Shown: positions 32,641 through 45,732, counted from the first letter of the stretch. The stretch: 64,000 nucleotides of DNA from Liriodendron chinense (GCA_003013855.2 ML058433.1:5145966-5209965), one strand, 5' to 3'. Notes: generated by a model not told the origin, from the sequence alone. A program made the numbers and translations.

Positions 32641-33977
32641 AAAGAAGAATATTGTCATCCCTCGCAGTAGCCGAAAATGCCAAGAACGTAAGCCCGGTTT
32701 GTTGTTTCGAGATCACGGAAGAAGAAGATTGGCGAAGACCATTCACAAATTATTTGAAATACGGGTTCTTGCCTAAGGATCCACATATACGCACCCAGGT
32801 CAAAAGGTGCACCATCTCATTCGTCCTTCTAGAAGAAGTATTATATCGTCATTCGAATGATCGAACATTGTCAAGGTGCTTAGCCCAAGAAGAAGTGCGT
32901 GACATGCTGAGAGAAGCACATGGAGGTGAATGCGGTGCTCACCAAGGCGGTCAAAACCAACACCATTGAGTGCAACACATGGGCTACTACTAGCCCACTA
33001 TGGTGAAAGACGCAATGCAATACGTGAAAAGATGCCATCAGTGCTAGATTCATGCCAACATCATACACGTCCCTCCTGAAGAGCTATACTAGTCAGTAAT
33101 GTCATGGCCTTTCGTGGCCTGGGGCATGGACGTGATAGGTCTCATCAGCCCTTCCTCCTCTCAAGGACATCAGTATATACTAGCGGCAACTAATTACTTC
33201 TCTAAGTGGACCAAAGTCGTAGCCCTAAGGAACGTGAAAGCTAAGCAAGTAGAAGGTTTCATCCGGAACGTCATCTTATACAAACATGGCCTCCCTAAGC
33301 AGATTGTCACTGATAACGGCACACCCTTCCGGAATGTTATAATTGACAAGTTGTGCACCAAATTCAAGATCAAACACTGTTACTCAACGCCCAACTACCA
33401 TTTTGTAAACGAGCTTGCCGAAGCGTTCAACAAAACCTTCGTGAAGATTTTGAAGAAAACGGTGGCAGAAAATAAGAAGGATTAGGATAAACGATTACCT
33501 GAGGCACTGTGGGCATATCACACCACACGCCGCACAGCAACACAAGCCACTCCATATTCGTTAGTATACGGCACAAAGGTCATCATCCCAATGGAAGTCC
33601 AGGTTGAGTCCCAGCGAGTAGCACTCCGAAACTCCCTGACAGATGAACGCAATGCCGAGCTCAGGATGGCCAAGATCAATGCCTTGGACGAGAAAAGGTT
33701 CATAGCACAACAACAATTGGAGATGTATCAAAAGCAAATCTCAGTGGCATATGATAAGCGAGTTAGGGCTAGATCCTTCAAGAAGAATGACTTGGTACTC
33801 ATAATGAAACGCCCGACAGCCGCGCACATCATGAGAAGCAAGTTCGACCCTAAATGGGACCCGATATGCATCATAGAAGAAGTTTACTCTAATGGGGCCT
33901 ATCTCTCAGTGAATTTTGATGGCGAGGGAGCCAGGTTTTCAGTCGACGACCAATTTCTGAAGAGATATCATCCCTAA
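32641..33977 (+). pseudogene. T1 integrase
   Basis: Integrase would insert the cDNA. The lead-in frame 32652-32969 includes WRRPFTNYLKYGFLPKDP and the first half of the HHCC zinc finger (REAHGGECGAHQGG). The CC half (RCHQC) is in another frame near 33030. The catalytic core runs 33099-33485: WGMDVIGL (first Asp), VTDNGTPF (second Asp) and ELAEAFNKT (Glu). All three acidic residues are present. TAG at 33483-33485 replaces the Trp usual in KDWDKRLPEALWAY. The same frame then continues to PYSLVYGTKVIIPMEV and the C-terminal domain, ending GARFSVDDQFLKRYHP and a stop at 33975-33977. Confidence 0.85.
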
Positions 33978-34500
33978 CAGTCAACCCTCTTATCTTTCAC
34001 ACATGCACAAATAATGAAAATGTAAATGCCCCAAAAGAGGGAATGTAATAAGCAAGATAGAAATGAAGAATGAAATTAAGTAGAGTACGGTAAGTGAACT
34101 CATGATTACAAAAGCTAACTAATTACTTTGCATTTTGCAGGCATTCCAAGCCCCTACTTAAAGGCAATGGGTAAAGGAAAGCGCCAGTCTACGACACAAG
34201 CATGTCCCAGATCTAGTAACCCATGACATCCCGAGATTGACAACGAAGGGAAGTATCACTCTCTTCATTTCATTCTACATTATTGATCGCAGATATTTAT
34301 TATTGTTGTTCATTATGGTTATGACTGCTATTAAGTTATATTGCAAAGCATTCCAACATTCATCGCACAACATCACACAATAGAAGGATAATTGTCATTA
34401 TCATTGCATTAATAAAAGTATGGTTAACAATTTTCAACACTGTATACATGGATAGTTAGAAGCAAGTATCCCTTACATCAATTACAGCAATTCTGAAATT
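33978..34500. other. Intergenic segment of T1 after pol
   Basis: No coding region is recognised. It separates the integrase stop from the antisense exons and presumably holds the 3' end of both the sense gag-pol unit and the antisense gene. Confidence 0.45.
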
Positions 34501-34527
34501 CAGTCAAGGTAAATCCTATGTTCATTT

Positions 34528-35847
34528 CTATACATTAAGGGTTACAAAAAAAGTGTCAAAAGTAAAGATCACATCTTCTCCAGGCATCCTGATATCAGCC
34601 ACTCTGGCAATTTCAATCACTAAGTTCACCTCGGACAATATCAACACAAGATCGGGAACATTCTGGAGCTCGGTGGTCAAATCTTCTAATTGCTTGCGCA
34701 CCGCTTCACTCTCGCCTTCAAGCATTATAATAGTTATTTAATCCTAAGCAACTACTGACTCAAGGCAAGTAGCCTCGAAGCTCACAACTATTTTCTCTAC
34801 TTACAAGTGCTAAATCTCAACATCGATCTCAGCCAGATGATCAAGACACCCCTTATGTTGTGCTTATTATCTTGCAAAGACGCCCGTGCATCCGCAGTCG
34901 AGTGCACATGATGCTCTATGACAGGTCCCAAAGACTCTGCAATCTTTTGTTTCTCTTCAACAACAGGGTCTGGCTCGGCGCGTTCAGCAGCCGCTACTCT
35001 CATGACGGAGCTTTCGAATGAAGAAATGTGACTGACAATCACGAGTGCATCAGGCCCTATCACTCCAATGCAAGCTTCTAGTGCTTTCATTCCATCACCA
35101 ACATATACATTCGTGCAGATCAGCTAATGCCTTTGCAATGCTAGACAATGCAAGCCTTCAACATGCTCTTCCTGAAACAATCCAAATGATCGAAAGCATG
35201 GATGTTCAGTATGGCAGCAACAACGGCATCGGAATTGACATTAACTACAAGAAGAAAAGACAAGATAAATAAGTGATGCATCAATAAACATGAAAGTAAA
35301 GATACAAGATGTAATTCAATATGAGGTATGAAGAAGTCATACCAGGAACCGTGGGAAGATCTACAACAGGCCCCGAAGTCCCGCCAACGCATGTTCTAGC
35401 ATCGACAATCAGTTTCAACACTTCATCTGACAGTTCGACAATTGCGGCCAGAAGTATAGTTGCTTCGACAACAACTTCAGCTATTTTGACCGCAATAGGT
35501 AGTTCCACATTTGGCTCAATGGGCAGTACGGTGGAAATTGTAGGAGCAACAACTAATTCGATAAGATCTACAGAAATGAAATGAGAGGAACATGGTTAGT
35601 ATAATCATACAAGGAATCAAAGCGATAAAGTATAATGACCGCAACTCTTACCTTGCGATTGTGGGATGTTAGGTTTGACTTCAACCGCAGTAGAATGTGA
35701 CGTATCTACAATCCCTAAGATGATAGGACCACTTGCTCCGAACAACTCAATGCGTGACCAAGGGAGATTCAATATTCTCCTCACATACCCTAGGTCTCAT
35801 AACAGACTTTACAACATCATCCGTGTGAGTAGGGGAACATGGACTTA
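34528..35847 (-). CDS. Antisense multi-exon gene in T1, 3' portion
   Basis: Read on the minus strand, coding-like exons are separated by short introns with canonical GT...AG ends. One exon ends ...VKPNIPQSQ at 35652, and an 84 bp intron spans 35651-35568 (GTAAGAG...TTTCTGTAG). A 225 bp exon (35567-35343) encodes ELPIAVKIAEVVVEATILLA-like helical sequence. A 98 bp intron spans 35342-35245 (GTATGA...CTTGTAG), and the next exon starts in phase at 35244 (VNVNSDAVVAAILN). Further coding-like blocks lie at 35090-34800 (ESSVMRVAAAERAEPDPVVE) and 34725-34528 (EAVRKQLEDLTTELQNVPDL). I recognise no domain. Athila 2 cuts this block off from the antisense gene at 45.8-49.0 kb. Confidence 0.55.
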
Positions 35848-37374
35848 TGTTAAGCTCTTAAATGTGTATATTCTAACCCCATTTCATCACTAACTATGCT
35901 TGAAATACATGATTAAAGACCCAACTAATCGATGGTTTTGTGGTTGTAGGAATAAGATAGAGAATTCATCAATTAAAGGCTTATAGACGCTTTTTACAAG
36001 CATTGAAGATCAAAAGACCAAGCACTTTGCAAAGGGTGGAAGAAAGAAGGCAAAGGAGAGAAGAAGGAAGTGCAGAAAATTGCACTGAAGACCAGTCATC
36101 TATAGCCCAAGACCGGTCGTTTGACCAGTCCGAACACTCAACAGGAGGACCCCTGCTGCCAACCTTGCTGGACCAATCACGACCGGTCGTTCGCCACTTA
36201 GACTGGTCGATTAATTTAAAAGCTATGAAGGATTTTTTAGAAAACTCACTGGACGACTGGTCGTCCATGAGCTCAGACCGGTCGTGTGACCGGTAGTCTA
36301 CATAACAGAGCTTCATCTACAAGCTCCAAAATTTGTTGCATAAAGGGTAGTTTTTGCAGATTTTCTCAAAGTTTCTTCACATCTAGGGTCTTAAACCTAT
36401 AAAAGAACTCCTCTAGCTCATTCCTAAGGCATCCTAGAAGAGATCTACGAAGGTGAGAGGTGGAGAAAGATGGAATTGGAGTTCTACAACTCTCTCTAGT
36501 TTGTTGCTTTCTAGTTCATATTTTTAGTTGTTTTTATGTTCCTTGGATCATGAACGGCTAAACATCTTAGCTAGGGCTAAGAGGTGAAGCTTGTAGTGAA
36601 TCTAAGATGTTTTAATTCATTTGTTTTGGCTTCAAGTTGGATTATTAGTGAAGAACAATAGTTTGAAGTTGGAATAAAGTTCTAAGTATTCTTTCTTAGT
36701 CTTATAATAGCTCATGGATGTTTAGAAGAATTGCTTGAGTTCTTAATTATTTTGAATGGTTCTAGACCTTTACACTCCGAGGAATTAGATTCAATACGCT
36801 CTAGACCTTGTATTCTTATGTGGGAACTTCTAACCAAAGGTTCTACTTTTCTGAATTTTTAAGTTATGTGTAATTTTGTAAGTAATTTGAATGAAGTTCA
36901 AATCATGATCTAGTTATGCTTTGTGACAGAGTTTAATGATGATTATGATTGTGATCTTAATCTATTAGAACTAGGATTGACCTATGCAATTGAGTGTGCT
37001 CAAGTCCTAACTTGAATTGAGGGAATCATGTATATGAATCACACATATGGTGATTGTTTGTTATAACCACCCTATCATCTGACTAGATAGGATTTGATTT
37101 TGATTCTAGTTGTGTAATTACGAAACCACAGCGAATTAAGCATCAAAGATTGCTACAAGTGGATCCTTGGACCCCTAGTGCTCTTTTGCATTGTTTACAT
37201 TTACTTTTAGTTTAAAATATCTATCTACATTCAATTCCAAAATCCTGTTTAATTAGTTCTAAATTAGAAACCATTGGAAGTGTTTTGTGGGTTCTTACAC
37301 AAGTCCCTGTGCATCGACCTCGGTCTTACCAAGATTATTACTACATTGCAACCCTACACTTAGGGAAGCGAACA
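35848..37374 (+). repeat. Athila 2 5' LTR
   Basis: It starts TGTTAAGCTCTTAAATGTG and ends GGAAGCGAACA. A cluster of GACCGGTCGT/GACCAGTC words occupies 36089-36295 and TATAAAA lies at 36398-36404. It pairs with the 3' LTR, which is 63 bases longer owing to small duplications, for example the doubled GGGAATCATGTATATGA near 45360-45390. Confidence 0.9.
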
Positions 37375-37380
37375 AGTTTT

Positions 37381-37397
37381 TAGCGCCGTTGCCAGGG
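37381..37397 (+). promoter_or_regulatory. Athila 2 primer binding site, tRNA-Asp type
   Basis: TAGCGCCGTTGCCAGGG is complementary to the tRNA-Asp 3' end with two G-to-A changes, consistent with decay after insertion. Confidence 0.8.
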
Positions 37398-37705
37398 ATT
37401 TTGATGGTTTTTCACAATTTCTGAAAATTGTTTCGATTTAAGATTTTTAGGAGTCATTTACTAACTTATTTGTTTGCTTTATTTTGTTTTTACAGGAATT
37501 CTAAGAGTTGAAGTAGTCACTTCAAATCATGTTTTTCTAATCCTTTTTTCCTTTTATTTGCATGCCACATTGGGTTCAGGATTCTAATAACTGACTCATT
37601 AGTGAAGAGGATATTGTTGAAGGGATTGATAAGGAGTCACGTGCTAAGAAACATTTAGATTCTCCAATTTTGTCTGAAAGTATGGCTTGAAATCAACCCA
37701 ACCTT

Positions 37706-39351
37706 ATGGCCAATCAAAATATGGGCCAAACCGAAATGGGAGAGAATGAGGTTGAGAATGTTCCCCGACCTAAAACACTGCGTGATTACTTGCAACCTGC
37801 AAGAGCGAGCACTCCCTCATGCATAGTTTTTCCACATAATATAGGGAACATAGATCTTAAACCGGGAGTAATCCAACTCCTTCCCAAATTCCATAGACTA
37901 AACAGTGAAAGTGCCTATCAACATCTTAAGGAATTTGATGAGGTGATAGCTACAATGCACTTTGAAAATGTAACTGATGATGTAGTGAGACTTAAATTAT
38001 TTCCTTATTCCCTTAAAGAGAAAGCTAAGGCTTGGCTTCATGCATTAAGGCAAAGATCAATTGGCACATGGACTAAGATGACTAGGGAGTTCATTAAAAA
38101 GCTCTTCACTACTCACAAAACGATCATGTTGAGGCACCTTATCATGAACTTTGCTCAAAAAGAGGATGAGACCTTCTTCCAATGTTGGGAGAGGTTCAAG
38201 GACTTGTTAAATGCACGCCCACGTCATGGCTACGAAATTTTGCGGGTTATAAGCTTTTTCTATGAAGGACTGACTTCACCCATGCGCCAATTCGTAGAGA
38301 TGAGTGCAATGGAGAATTCATGAATAAGGAAGTCGAGGAAGCATGGGACTATTTTGATGTTTTGGCCGAGAATGCACAGTCTTGGGATACATCTAAATCA
38401 ACAAATCCCAAGACAAGCCAACAAAAGGAAACAGGAGGAATTTATGTCCTCTCAGAAAAATATAACATAAGTGCACATGTGGCTAGCCTTACAAGAAAAG
38501 TCGAGGCCATGTAATTGAAGAAAAGAGAGACAATTAACTCAAAGGACGTTGAAATTGTTTGTGGAATTTGTTGTGGGAATCAACATGTAACACAGGATTA
38601 TCCCACAATTTCTGTATTTCAAGAAATCTTACAAGAACAATCAAATGCCATAAACAGTTATCACTGACCATTTAGTGCTCCAAACTCAAACATGTATAAC
38701 TCTAGTTGGAAGAACCATCCCAACTTCAGTTGGAGGAATGGACCAACTACGAATGTAAATAACACCCCTCAAGCTTAACCTTTACTAGGTTCATCCCTAG
38801 TAACCACACCAAAAGCTACGCTAGAGGAGATGTTGGGTGCATTCGTATTAGTTCAAGCTAAATATAACAAGACTAATTCTCTGAAAATTGATGGTTTTAT
38901 ACAAGAGCAAATGAAATTCAATCAAAATTCATCTCAAGTTATTAATGACTTGAAAACCTCAATGGATAGAGTTGAATCTCATCTCAGTGTTAGGGAGAAA
39001 GGCACACTTCCTGCCCAACCTCTCCCTAACCCAAGAACCCAATTTGAGATACAAGACCCAAGCTTGTCCTCTCAACATACGGAGCATGTTCAAGCTATCA
39101 CCACCTTGAGGAGTGGAAAAACAATTGATAAATCTAATCCAGTGGAGGCGCTAAAGCCTAATGATCCAGAAATTTCCAAAGAGGATGATAACTTGAACAA
39201 TACTCCACATGAGAAAGAACCGGAAAGGCAATACAAGTCGGTTGCCCCGTTTCCCCACAGGTTGATTTCACCTAAACCTTTAGACAACAACCTAAAAATC
39301 TTAAAGGTTTTTAAGCAAGTGAAGATCAACATTCCATTATTAGATGCATAA
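37706..39351 (+). pseudogene. Athila 2 gag, broken
   Basis: The first frame (37706-38323, 205 codons) holds the capsid: RPKTLRDYLQPARASTPSCI, LKPGVIQLLPKFHRLNSES, LKEKAKAWLHALRQRSIGTW, QCWERFKDLL and FFYEGLTSPMRQFVEM. A one-base overlap with 38320-38514 marks a frame change, after which EEAWDYFDVLAENAQSWDT follows. The zinc knuckle near 38560 reads CGICCGNQHVTQDY, with the final Cys changed to Tyr. The C-terminal frame 38830-39351 ends KVFKQVKINIPLLDA. The true start may lie upstream near 37561 (MPHWVQ-like, with stops). Gag would form the particle and bind element RNA. Confidence 0.88.
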
Positions 39352-39366
39352 AACAAATATCATCCT

Positions 39367-40089
39367 ATGCCAAAATTTCTGAAGGAATTGTGTACAGTCA
39401 ACAGGAAACACAATGTTCACAACAAAGTACTTTTGACTGAGAATTTGAGCGCTATTATCAAACAAGAGGTGCCCCAAAAATACAAGGATCCGGGTAGTCC
39501 AATCATCTCATGCAGCATAGGTGACTACCAGATCAAACAAGCCTTACTCGATTTAGGGGCAAGTGTTAACCTCATCCCATACTCGGTCTATGAACAACTT
39601 GGGTTAGGTGAATTGAAACCCACTAAAACCATACTCTAACTTACTAATAGATCTATTCGTATACCCAGGGGGATGATTGAGGATGTCTTAGTCCAAGTTG
39701 ATAAATTTTACTATCTAGTGGATTTTATTGTCTTGGATACACATCCCGTGATAGGTACCGGTGCTCAAATTCCTGTCATACTAGGCCGCCCTTTTTTAGC
39801 TACTTCAAATGCGATTATCAATTGTAGAAACGAGCTTGTACAAATGTCCTTTGGAAATATGACACTCGAGCTGAATATATTAGATTTATGCAAACAACCA
39901 CGGGAAGTTGATGACGAAGTTCACGAAATAAATCTAATTGAATCATTCGTCGAGAATACATCCCCCTTAGCATTCTATTCTGATCCTTTGGAGGCATGTT
40001 TGGCCCACTCTCATGAGATTGATGATGACACGATACGAGAGATGGATGCCATTTTGGATGTTATGCCGGTACTTGATAATAAAAGATGA
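39367..40089 (+). pseudogene. Athila 2 protease, one stop
   Basis: Frame 39367-39639 contains PKFLKELCTVNRKHNVH and the catalytic ALLDLGASVNLIPYSVYEQL, with the Asp intact. TAA at 39637-39639 interrupts it, and reading in the same frame continues to IEDVLVQVDKFYYLVDFIVL, VILGRPFLATSNAIINCRNE and an acidic linker ending DVMPVLDNKR (40089). It would process the polyprotein. It is the intact-motif counterpart of the altered protease in Athila 1. Confidence 0.85.
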
Positions 40090-40159
40090 AAGGCATCATT
40101 TGAGCCTTTGCCTTAAGCGAGAACAAGCCTCTTCCATCTAATATCAGGGCACCGAAGCT

Positions 40160-41054
40160 CGACCGAAAACCATTATCCACTTATTTGAAATATGTTTATT
40201 TAGGTCAAGATGAGACTTATCCGGTGATGATTTCTTCCCACTTGGATGAGGAATAAGAGAGTAGGCTGATAGCCACTCTGATAGAGCATAAGAGCGCCAT
40301 CGGATGGTCAATTGTGGATCTTAAAGGCATAGACCCACTAATTTGTACTCATCGCATACACCTTGAGGAAAATGCCAAGACATCTAGGCAACCATAAAGA
40401 TGCCTCAATCCAAACATGAAGGAAGTGGTTAAGGCCGAAGTGGTGAAACTATTGGATGTGGGCATCATCTACCCAATATCCGATAGTCAATGGGTGAGTC
40501 CAACTCAAGTGGTGCCTAAGAAATCCAGAATAACCATCATAGCCAATGCCAATAATGAACTCGTACCAACCAGAGTCACTACCGGTTGGAGAATGTACAT
40601 TGATTACAGGAAGCTAAATATAGTCACAAGGAAAGATCACTTCCCCTTACCATTTGTTGATCAAATTTTAGAAAGGTTGGTGAGTCATTCCCATTTTTGC
40701 TTCCTTGATGGGTATTTAGGATATAACCAAATAGAGATCGCCCTAGAAGACCAAGAAAAGACAACTTTCACATGTCCATTCGGTACTTTTACCTATCGAA
40801 GGATGCCGTTTGGACTATGCAATGCCCCGGCCACTTTTCAGTATTGTATGTTGAGTATTTTTTCTGACATGGTGGGGACGACTCTCGAAGTCTTCATGGA
40901 CGATTTCTCAGTATTTGGTTGTAACTTTGATGAGTGCCTTGTGCACTTAAAAATTATTTTGAAAAGATGTGAAGAAAAGAACCTCGTGTTGAATTCGGAG
41001 AAATGTCACTTCATGGTTCAAAAGGGAATAGTCCTCAGTCACATCATCTCATAA
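40160..41054 (+). pseudogene. Athila 2 reverse transcriptase
   Basis: A decayed lead-in (40160-40415) with several stops precedes the frame 40416-41054: VVKLLDVGIIYPISDSQWVS, GWRMYIDYRKLNIVTRKDHF, HFCFLDGYLGYNQIEIA, TFTYRRMPFGLCNAPATFQ and the catalytic VFMDDFSVF (about 40890-40916). Both Asp of the YxDD-type motif are present; the Phe form FMDD is usual for Athila. It ends at TAA 41052 within the palm-thumb link (GIVLSHIIS), and the thumb continues in the same frame to 41250 with two further stops. Confidence 0.88.
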
Positions 41055-41254
41055 AATGTAATTGAGGTGGATAAAGCAAAAATCAATCTTATCTCTAACC
41101 TTCCACCACCCAAGAGTGTACAAGATGTGTGATCCTTTTTGGGACATGCCGGATTCTATAGACGGTTCATAAAGGACTTTAATTCATTCTCTCGTCCTTT
41201 ATGTAACCTCCTTCAAAAGGAAAACTCATTCGAGTGAAATGAAGATTGTCAAAA

Positions 41255-41600
41255 TGCCTTTGACAACCTTAAAAGTATGTTGACATGTGCTCACATAATG
41301 CAGCCACTTGATTGGAGCCTTCCTTTCGAAATTATGTGTGATGCAAGCGACTACGTTATTGGGGCTGTGTTAGGCAAGAGAAAAGAGAAAAAGCCATGCG
41401 TCATCTTCTATGTAAGTAGAACCTTAAACTCAGCCCAAGCAAACTACACTACTACAGAAAAAGAACTTTTAGCTGTAGTTTTTGCTTTAGACAAGTTTAG
41501 GTCCTACTTGATTGGATCGAAGATCATCATATTCACCGACTATGCTGCACTTAAGCACCTTCTCTTCTCTCTAAGAAGGATGCTAAGCCACGCTTGTTAA
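41255..41600 (+). pseudogene. Athila 2 RNase H
   Basis: PFEIMCDASDYVIGAVLGKR carries the first catalytic Asp, NYTTTEKELLAVVFALDKFR the Glu, and IIFTDYAALKHLL the second Asp. A frame change near 41575 cuts it off just after the last block, and the next frame (41594) continues toward integrase. The domain would remove the RNA strand during reverse transcription. Confidence 0.85.
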
Positions 41601-42935
41601 GATGGATCCTCCTACTTCAAGAATTTGACATAGAAATACGTGATAAGAAAGGAGTAGAAAACGTAGTGGCTAACCATCTTTCTAGACTTGTTCTCACCGA
41701 TTACCCTAAGATGACCGCGATCAATGACATGTTCCTTAATGAACAACTTTTTAAAGTCTTCCAATTGCCATGGTATGCGAACATTGCTAATTATCTTGCT
41801 ATAAGTACAATTCCAACATACTGGAACAAGCAAGATAAGGATAAGTTTTTCAACGAGGTGAGAAAATTCTTGTGGGACGACCCGTACTTATTCAAGTATT
41901 GTCCCGATCAAATTATAAGATGATGTGTGCCAGATGATGAGAAACACAGTATCATCTCCTTTTGTCATTCTCGAGTGTGTGGGGACCATAGCCAAAATTC
42001 TGCAATGTGTGTTTTATTGGCCCACCATGTTCAAAGATACCCATAATTCTTGTAAAACGTGTGAGCCTTGTCAGAAATTGGGAGGAATATCCCGTAGAAA
42101 TATGATGCCACTCAATCCCATCTTACCAATCGAAATTTTTTTTATTGTTGAGGCATTGATTTCATGGGTCTATTCCCATCTTCTTTTGAAAATTTATATA
42201 TATTGCTTGTCGTCGACTATGTTTCAAAATGGGTCGAGGCGATTTCATGCCAGAGTAATGACCATAAAATAGTCATTCGTTTCTTAAAAGAAAATATCAT
42301 TTCTCGATTTGGAACACCTCAAGTCATTATAAGAGATGGAGAATCTCATTTTTGTAACCACCCGTTTGAAGCTTTAATGAAGAAATATGACGTAAATCAC
42401 AAGGTGAGTACTCCCTATCCCCCACAAACAAGTGGACTAGCTGAGATATCTAACAAGGAAATTAAACATATTTTGGAGAAAACAGTGAACCCCGATCACA
42501 AGATTGGTTGCTTCGACTTACTGATGTACTTTGGGCTTACCGTACCACTTTCAAGACTCCATTGGAATGTCTCCCTATAGACTTGTCTATGGGAAAGCTT
42601 GTCACTTGCCCGTGGAGTTGGAACATAGAGCATATTGGGCGATAAAGAAGTTGAATTTTGATTCTAACAAAGCAAGCTCATTGCGCAAATTTCAATTGAA
42701 TGAACTTGCGGAACTCCGGAATGAAGCATATGAAAATGCGAGAATTTACAAGGACAAGACGAAGGTGTTCCATGATAAGAACATCCTTCATAAGAATTTC
42801 ACAATTAATCAAAAGGTCCTTATGTACAATTCTCGATTACATTTATTTATGGAAAAATTGAGGTCTCGATGGACCAGTCCCTTCATTGTGAAAACTGTTT
42901 ATCCATATGGGACTATTGAGTTGTTGAATCCATGA
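41594..42935 (+). pseudogene. Athila 2 integrase, frameshifted
   Basis: The lead-in at 41594-41923 (QEFDIEIRDKKGVENVVANH, FLWDDPYLFKYCPDQIIR) ends in TGA before the HHCC finger. Remnants of the finger are in another frame (CKTCEPCQKLG near 42055). Core blocks are GIDFMGLFPSSF (first Asp, about 42150), VDYVSKWVEA, IIRDGESHF (second Asp, normally SDGGSHF) and PPQTSGLAEISNKEIKHIL (Glu). A frame change near 42515 leads to 42531-42935: MSPYRLVYGKACHLPVELEH and a C-terminal domain ending YPYGTIELLNP. All three catalytic acids are present, but the chain is broken at three or more places. Confidence 0.87.
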
Positions 42936-44142
42936 AACGGTAACATTTTTAAAACAAATGGTCAACAATTAAAGATGTTCTTTGATAAGTTTCCTTCAAA
43001 AGGTATGTCTTTACCTCTGATTGATCCTGTGTATCAGGATATTTGATCACCTAGTCTGATGGAGGTATAGGGTAGTTAGGAGTAGGATTTTGTTGCTTTT
43101 GGTTTGTTTTTTAGGTTTGTTTGAAGGATGTAAAATTCCAGTTTTTGTTCTCTTAGGTACTCTCATTCCTCACTCCCTTTATTTTATAATTGCTCTCATG
43201 TTTTGGTTATTGCATATCTTTTACATTGAGGACAATGCAAGATTTGGTTGGGGGGTGTGGGATCACTAGAATAAATCTAGTGTTTTGTAACATCTTGAGC
43301 AATATGAAGAACATTTTTCAAACATTTTTTCTACAAATTCAAACCTCCTTTGGAAATCTTTGTTTCTCTATGCATTCGAGACGGTGTAAGTACAAGAAAA
43401 AGAGAGGCGAAGTGAGTGATGTTGAATACTTTGAACAATCTCTAAGGTGCTAGTCTCGTATGTGAATTCCCCTATTTTTATGATTGATAGAAATTTTGAA
43501 CTCGTTTACACCTAGTTCACATTACACAATTTTCATGCTTTGAAATGATTATTAGAATTGTGGATTAGCTAGGTTTGGATTTGAGGTGTTGAGGAACCAA
43601 GCCGGGGTACTTTGTCCATCCTTGTCCATGGGAAAATAACGAAAGATATGGATTTCTAAAAATCCTATCTAATGTGTGTGTAAAGGAAGGAAGGATGAAA
43701 ATATGGGAATGATTGAAAATATGGTAGAAATTCCAAAAAAGGGCTACCTATTACCAACTGGGGGATGAAAGTCGTCGGAAAGACGGTAAGGCAAATTCCT
43801 GTCATAGGCTTGTTGTTGATCATACACCTTAAATCCATGCTTTAGATGATTTATGAAGAAGGTAATCTCGAAAATCCATGAGATGAGCATTCACTGAGCA
43901 CACTAGGTTAACTTATTTGAATCGTTCTATTTATCAATCAATCAGTGGGAATTACATATGAGCACTTCTTATGTTCTGAGAGACTTAAGGTTTCAACCTC
44001 TATCAATAAGTATTTTTTTATTTTTGCACTTGCACGTGAAATGTATAGAAGCCTAGTTTCTGAAGGAGAGTTGAGTTTTGAAGAATGAAATTTGTTTCAC
44101 GCATATTTTTGCTTAGGAATAGCAAAATGCTGGTAGGGGGTG
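42936..44142 (+). other. Athila 2 3' non-coding region with hairpin and polypurine tract
   Basis: No gene. It contains the hairpin TTACATTG-AGGA-CAATGCAA (43221-43240), the GGAACCAAGCCGGGGTAC block near 43593 and the terminal GGTAGGGGGTG before the 3' LTR. It is closely similar to the 3' regions of Athila 1 and Athila 3. Confidence 0.8.
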
Positions 44143-45732
44143 TGTTAAGCTCTTAAATGTGTATATTTTAACCCATTTCCTCACTAACTATGCTTGAAAT
44201 AGATGATTAAAGACCTCACTAATGCATGGTTTTGTGGTTGTAGGAATGAGAGAGAGAATTCATTAATTGAAGGCTTAGAGACGCTGTTTACAACCATTGA
44301 AGATCAAAAGACCAAGCGCCAAAGGGTGGAAGAAAGAAAGCAAAGGAGAGAAGAAGAAAGTGCAGAAAATTGCACTGAAGACCGGTTGTCCATAGCTCAG
44401 GACTAGTCGTCCGACCGGTCCAAACACTCAACAGGAGGACCCCTACTGCCAACATTGCTAGACCAATCACGATCGGTTGTATGACCGGTCGTTCGTCACT
44501 CAGACCGGTTGTCAGACCGACCGATTAATTCAAAATCTATGAAGGATTTTTTCGAAAACTCACTAGATGATTTTTGGCCTTTTACGACCAGTCGTGCGAC
44601 CGGTCATCCATGAGCTCAGACTGGTCGTGCGATCAGTCGTCTGCGTAACAGAGCTTCTTCTACAAGCTCCGAAATTTACTACGTAAAGTGCAATTTTTAC
44701 GGATTTTCTTGAAGTTTCTTTGCATCTAGGGTCTCAAACCTATAAAAGAACTCCTCTAGCTCGTTCCTAAGGCATCTTAGAAGAGATCTACGAAGGTAGG
44801 AGGCGGAGAAAGACAGAATCAGAGTTCTACAACTCCCTCTAGTTTGTTACTTTCTAGTTCATGTTTTTAGTTGTTTTCATGTTTCCTTGGATCATGAACG
44901 GCTAAACCTCTTAGTTAGGGCTAAGAGGTGAAGCTTGTAGTGAATCTAAGATGTTTTAATTTGTTTGTTTTGGTTTCAAGTTAGATTATTAGTGAAGAAC
45001 AATGGTTTGAAGTTTGAATTAAGTTCTAAGTATTCTTTCTTAGTCTTATGATGGCTCATGGATGTTTAGAAGAATTGCTTGAGTTCTTAATTATTTTGAA
45101 TGGTTCTAGACCTGTACACTCTGAGGAATCGGATTCAGCTCTAGACCTTGGATTCTTATGTGGGAACTTTTAACCAAAGTTTTACTTTTTTGAATTTCTG
45201 AATTATGTGTGATTTTGTAAGTGATTTGAATGAAGTTCAAATCATGATCTAGTTATGCTTTGTGACAGAGTTTAATGATGATTATGATTGTGATCTTAAT
45301 CTATTGGAACTAAGATTGACATATGTAAATTGAGTGTGCTCAAGTCCTAACTTGAATTGAGGGAATCATGTATATGAGGGAATCATGTATATGAATCACA
45401 AATATGGCAGATTGTTTGTTATAACCGCCCTATCATCCGACTAGATAGGATTTGATTTCGATTCTAGTTGTGTAATTACGAAACCACAGCGAATTAAGCA
45501 TCAAGGATTGCTACAAGTGGATCCTTGGACCCCTAGTGCTCTTTTGCATTGTTTACATTCACTTTTAGTTTAAAATATCTATCTACATTCAATTCTAAAA
45601 TCCTGTTTAGTTAGTTGTCAATTAGAAACCAATGGAAGTGTTTTGTGGGTTCTTACACAAGTCCCTGTGGATCGACCTCGGTCTTACCGAGATTATTACT
45701 ACATCGCAACCCTACACTTGGGGAAGCGAACA
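44143..45732 (+). repeat. Athila 2 3' LTR
   Basis: It starts TGTTAAGCTCTTAAATGTG and ends GGAAGCGAACA. GACCGGTTGT/GACCGGTC words lie at 44380-44640 and TATAAAA at 44741-44747. Confidence 0.9.

Larger units (their letters stand above)
35848..45732 (+). mobile_element. Athila 2: Athila element with all domains, decayed
   Basis: LTRs at 35848-37374 and 44143-45732 flank PBS, gag, protease, RT, RNase H, integrase and a 1.1 kb 3' region ending in the polypurine stretch GGTAGGGGGTG. The flanking pentamers ACTTA and ATGTA agree at three of five places, so the target duplication is only weakly supported. The antisense T1 gene block is split by the insertion. Every coding domain has stops or frame changes, so it is not autonomous now. 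No clear env-like frame follows integrase. Confidence 0.9.

Noticed and set aside
42936..44142. An env-like gene after Athila 2 integrase
   Set aside because: The only sizeable frame (43190-43453) lies within the conserved hairpin-bearing 3' region, and the equivalent position is not open in Athila 1 or 3.
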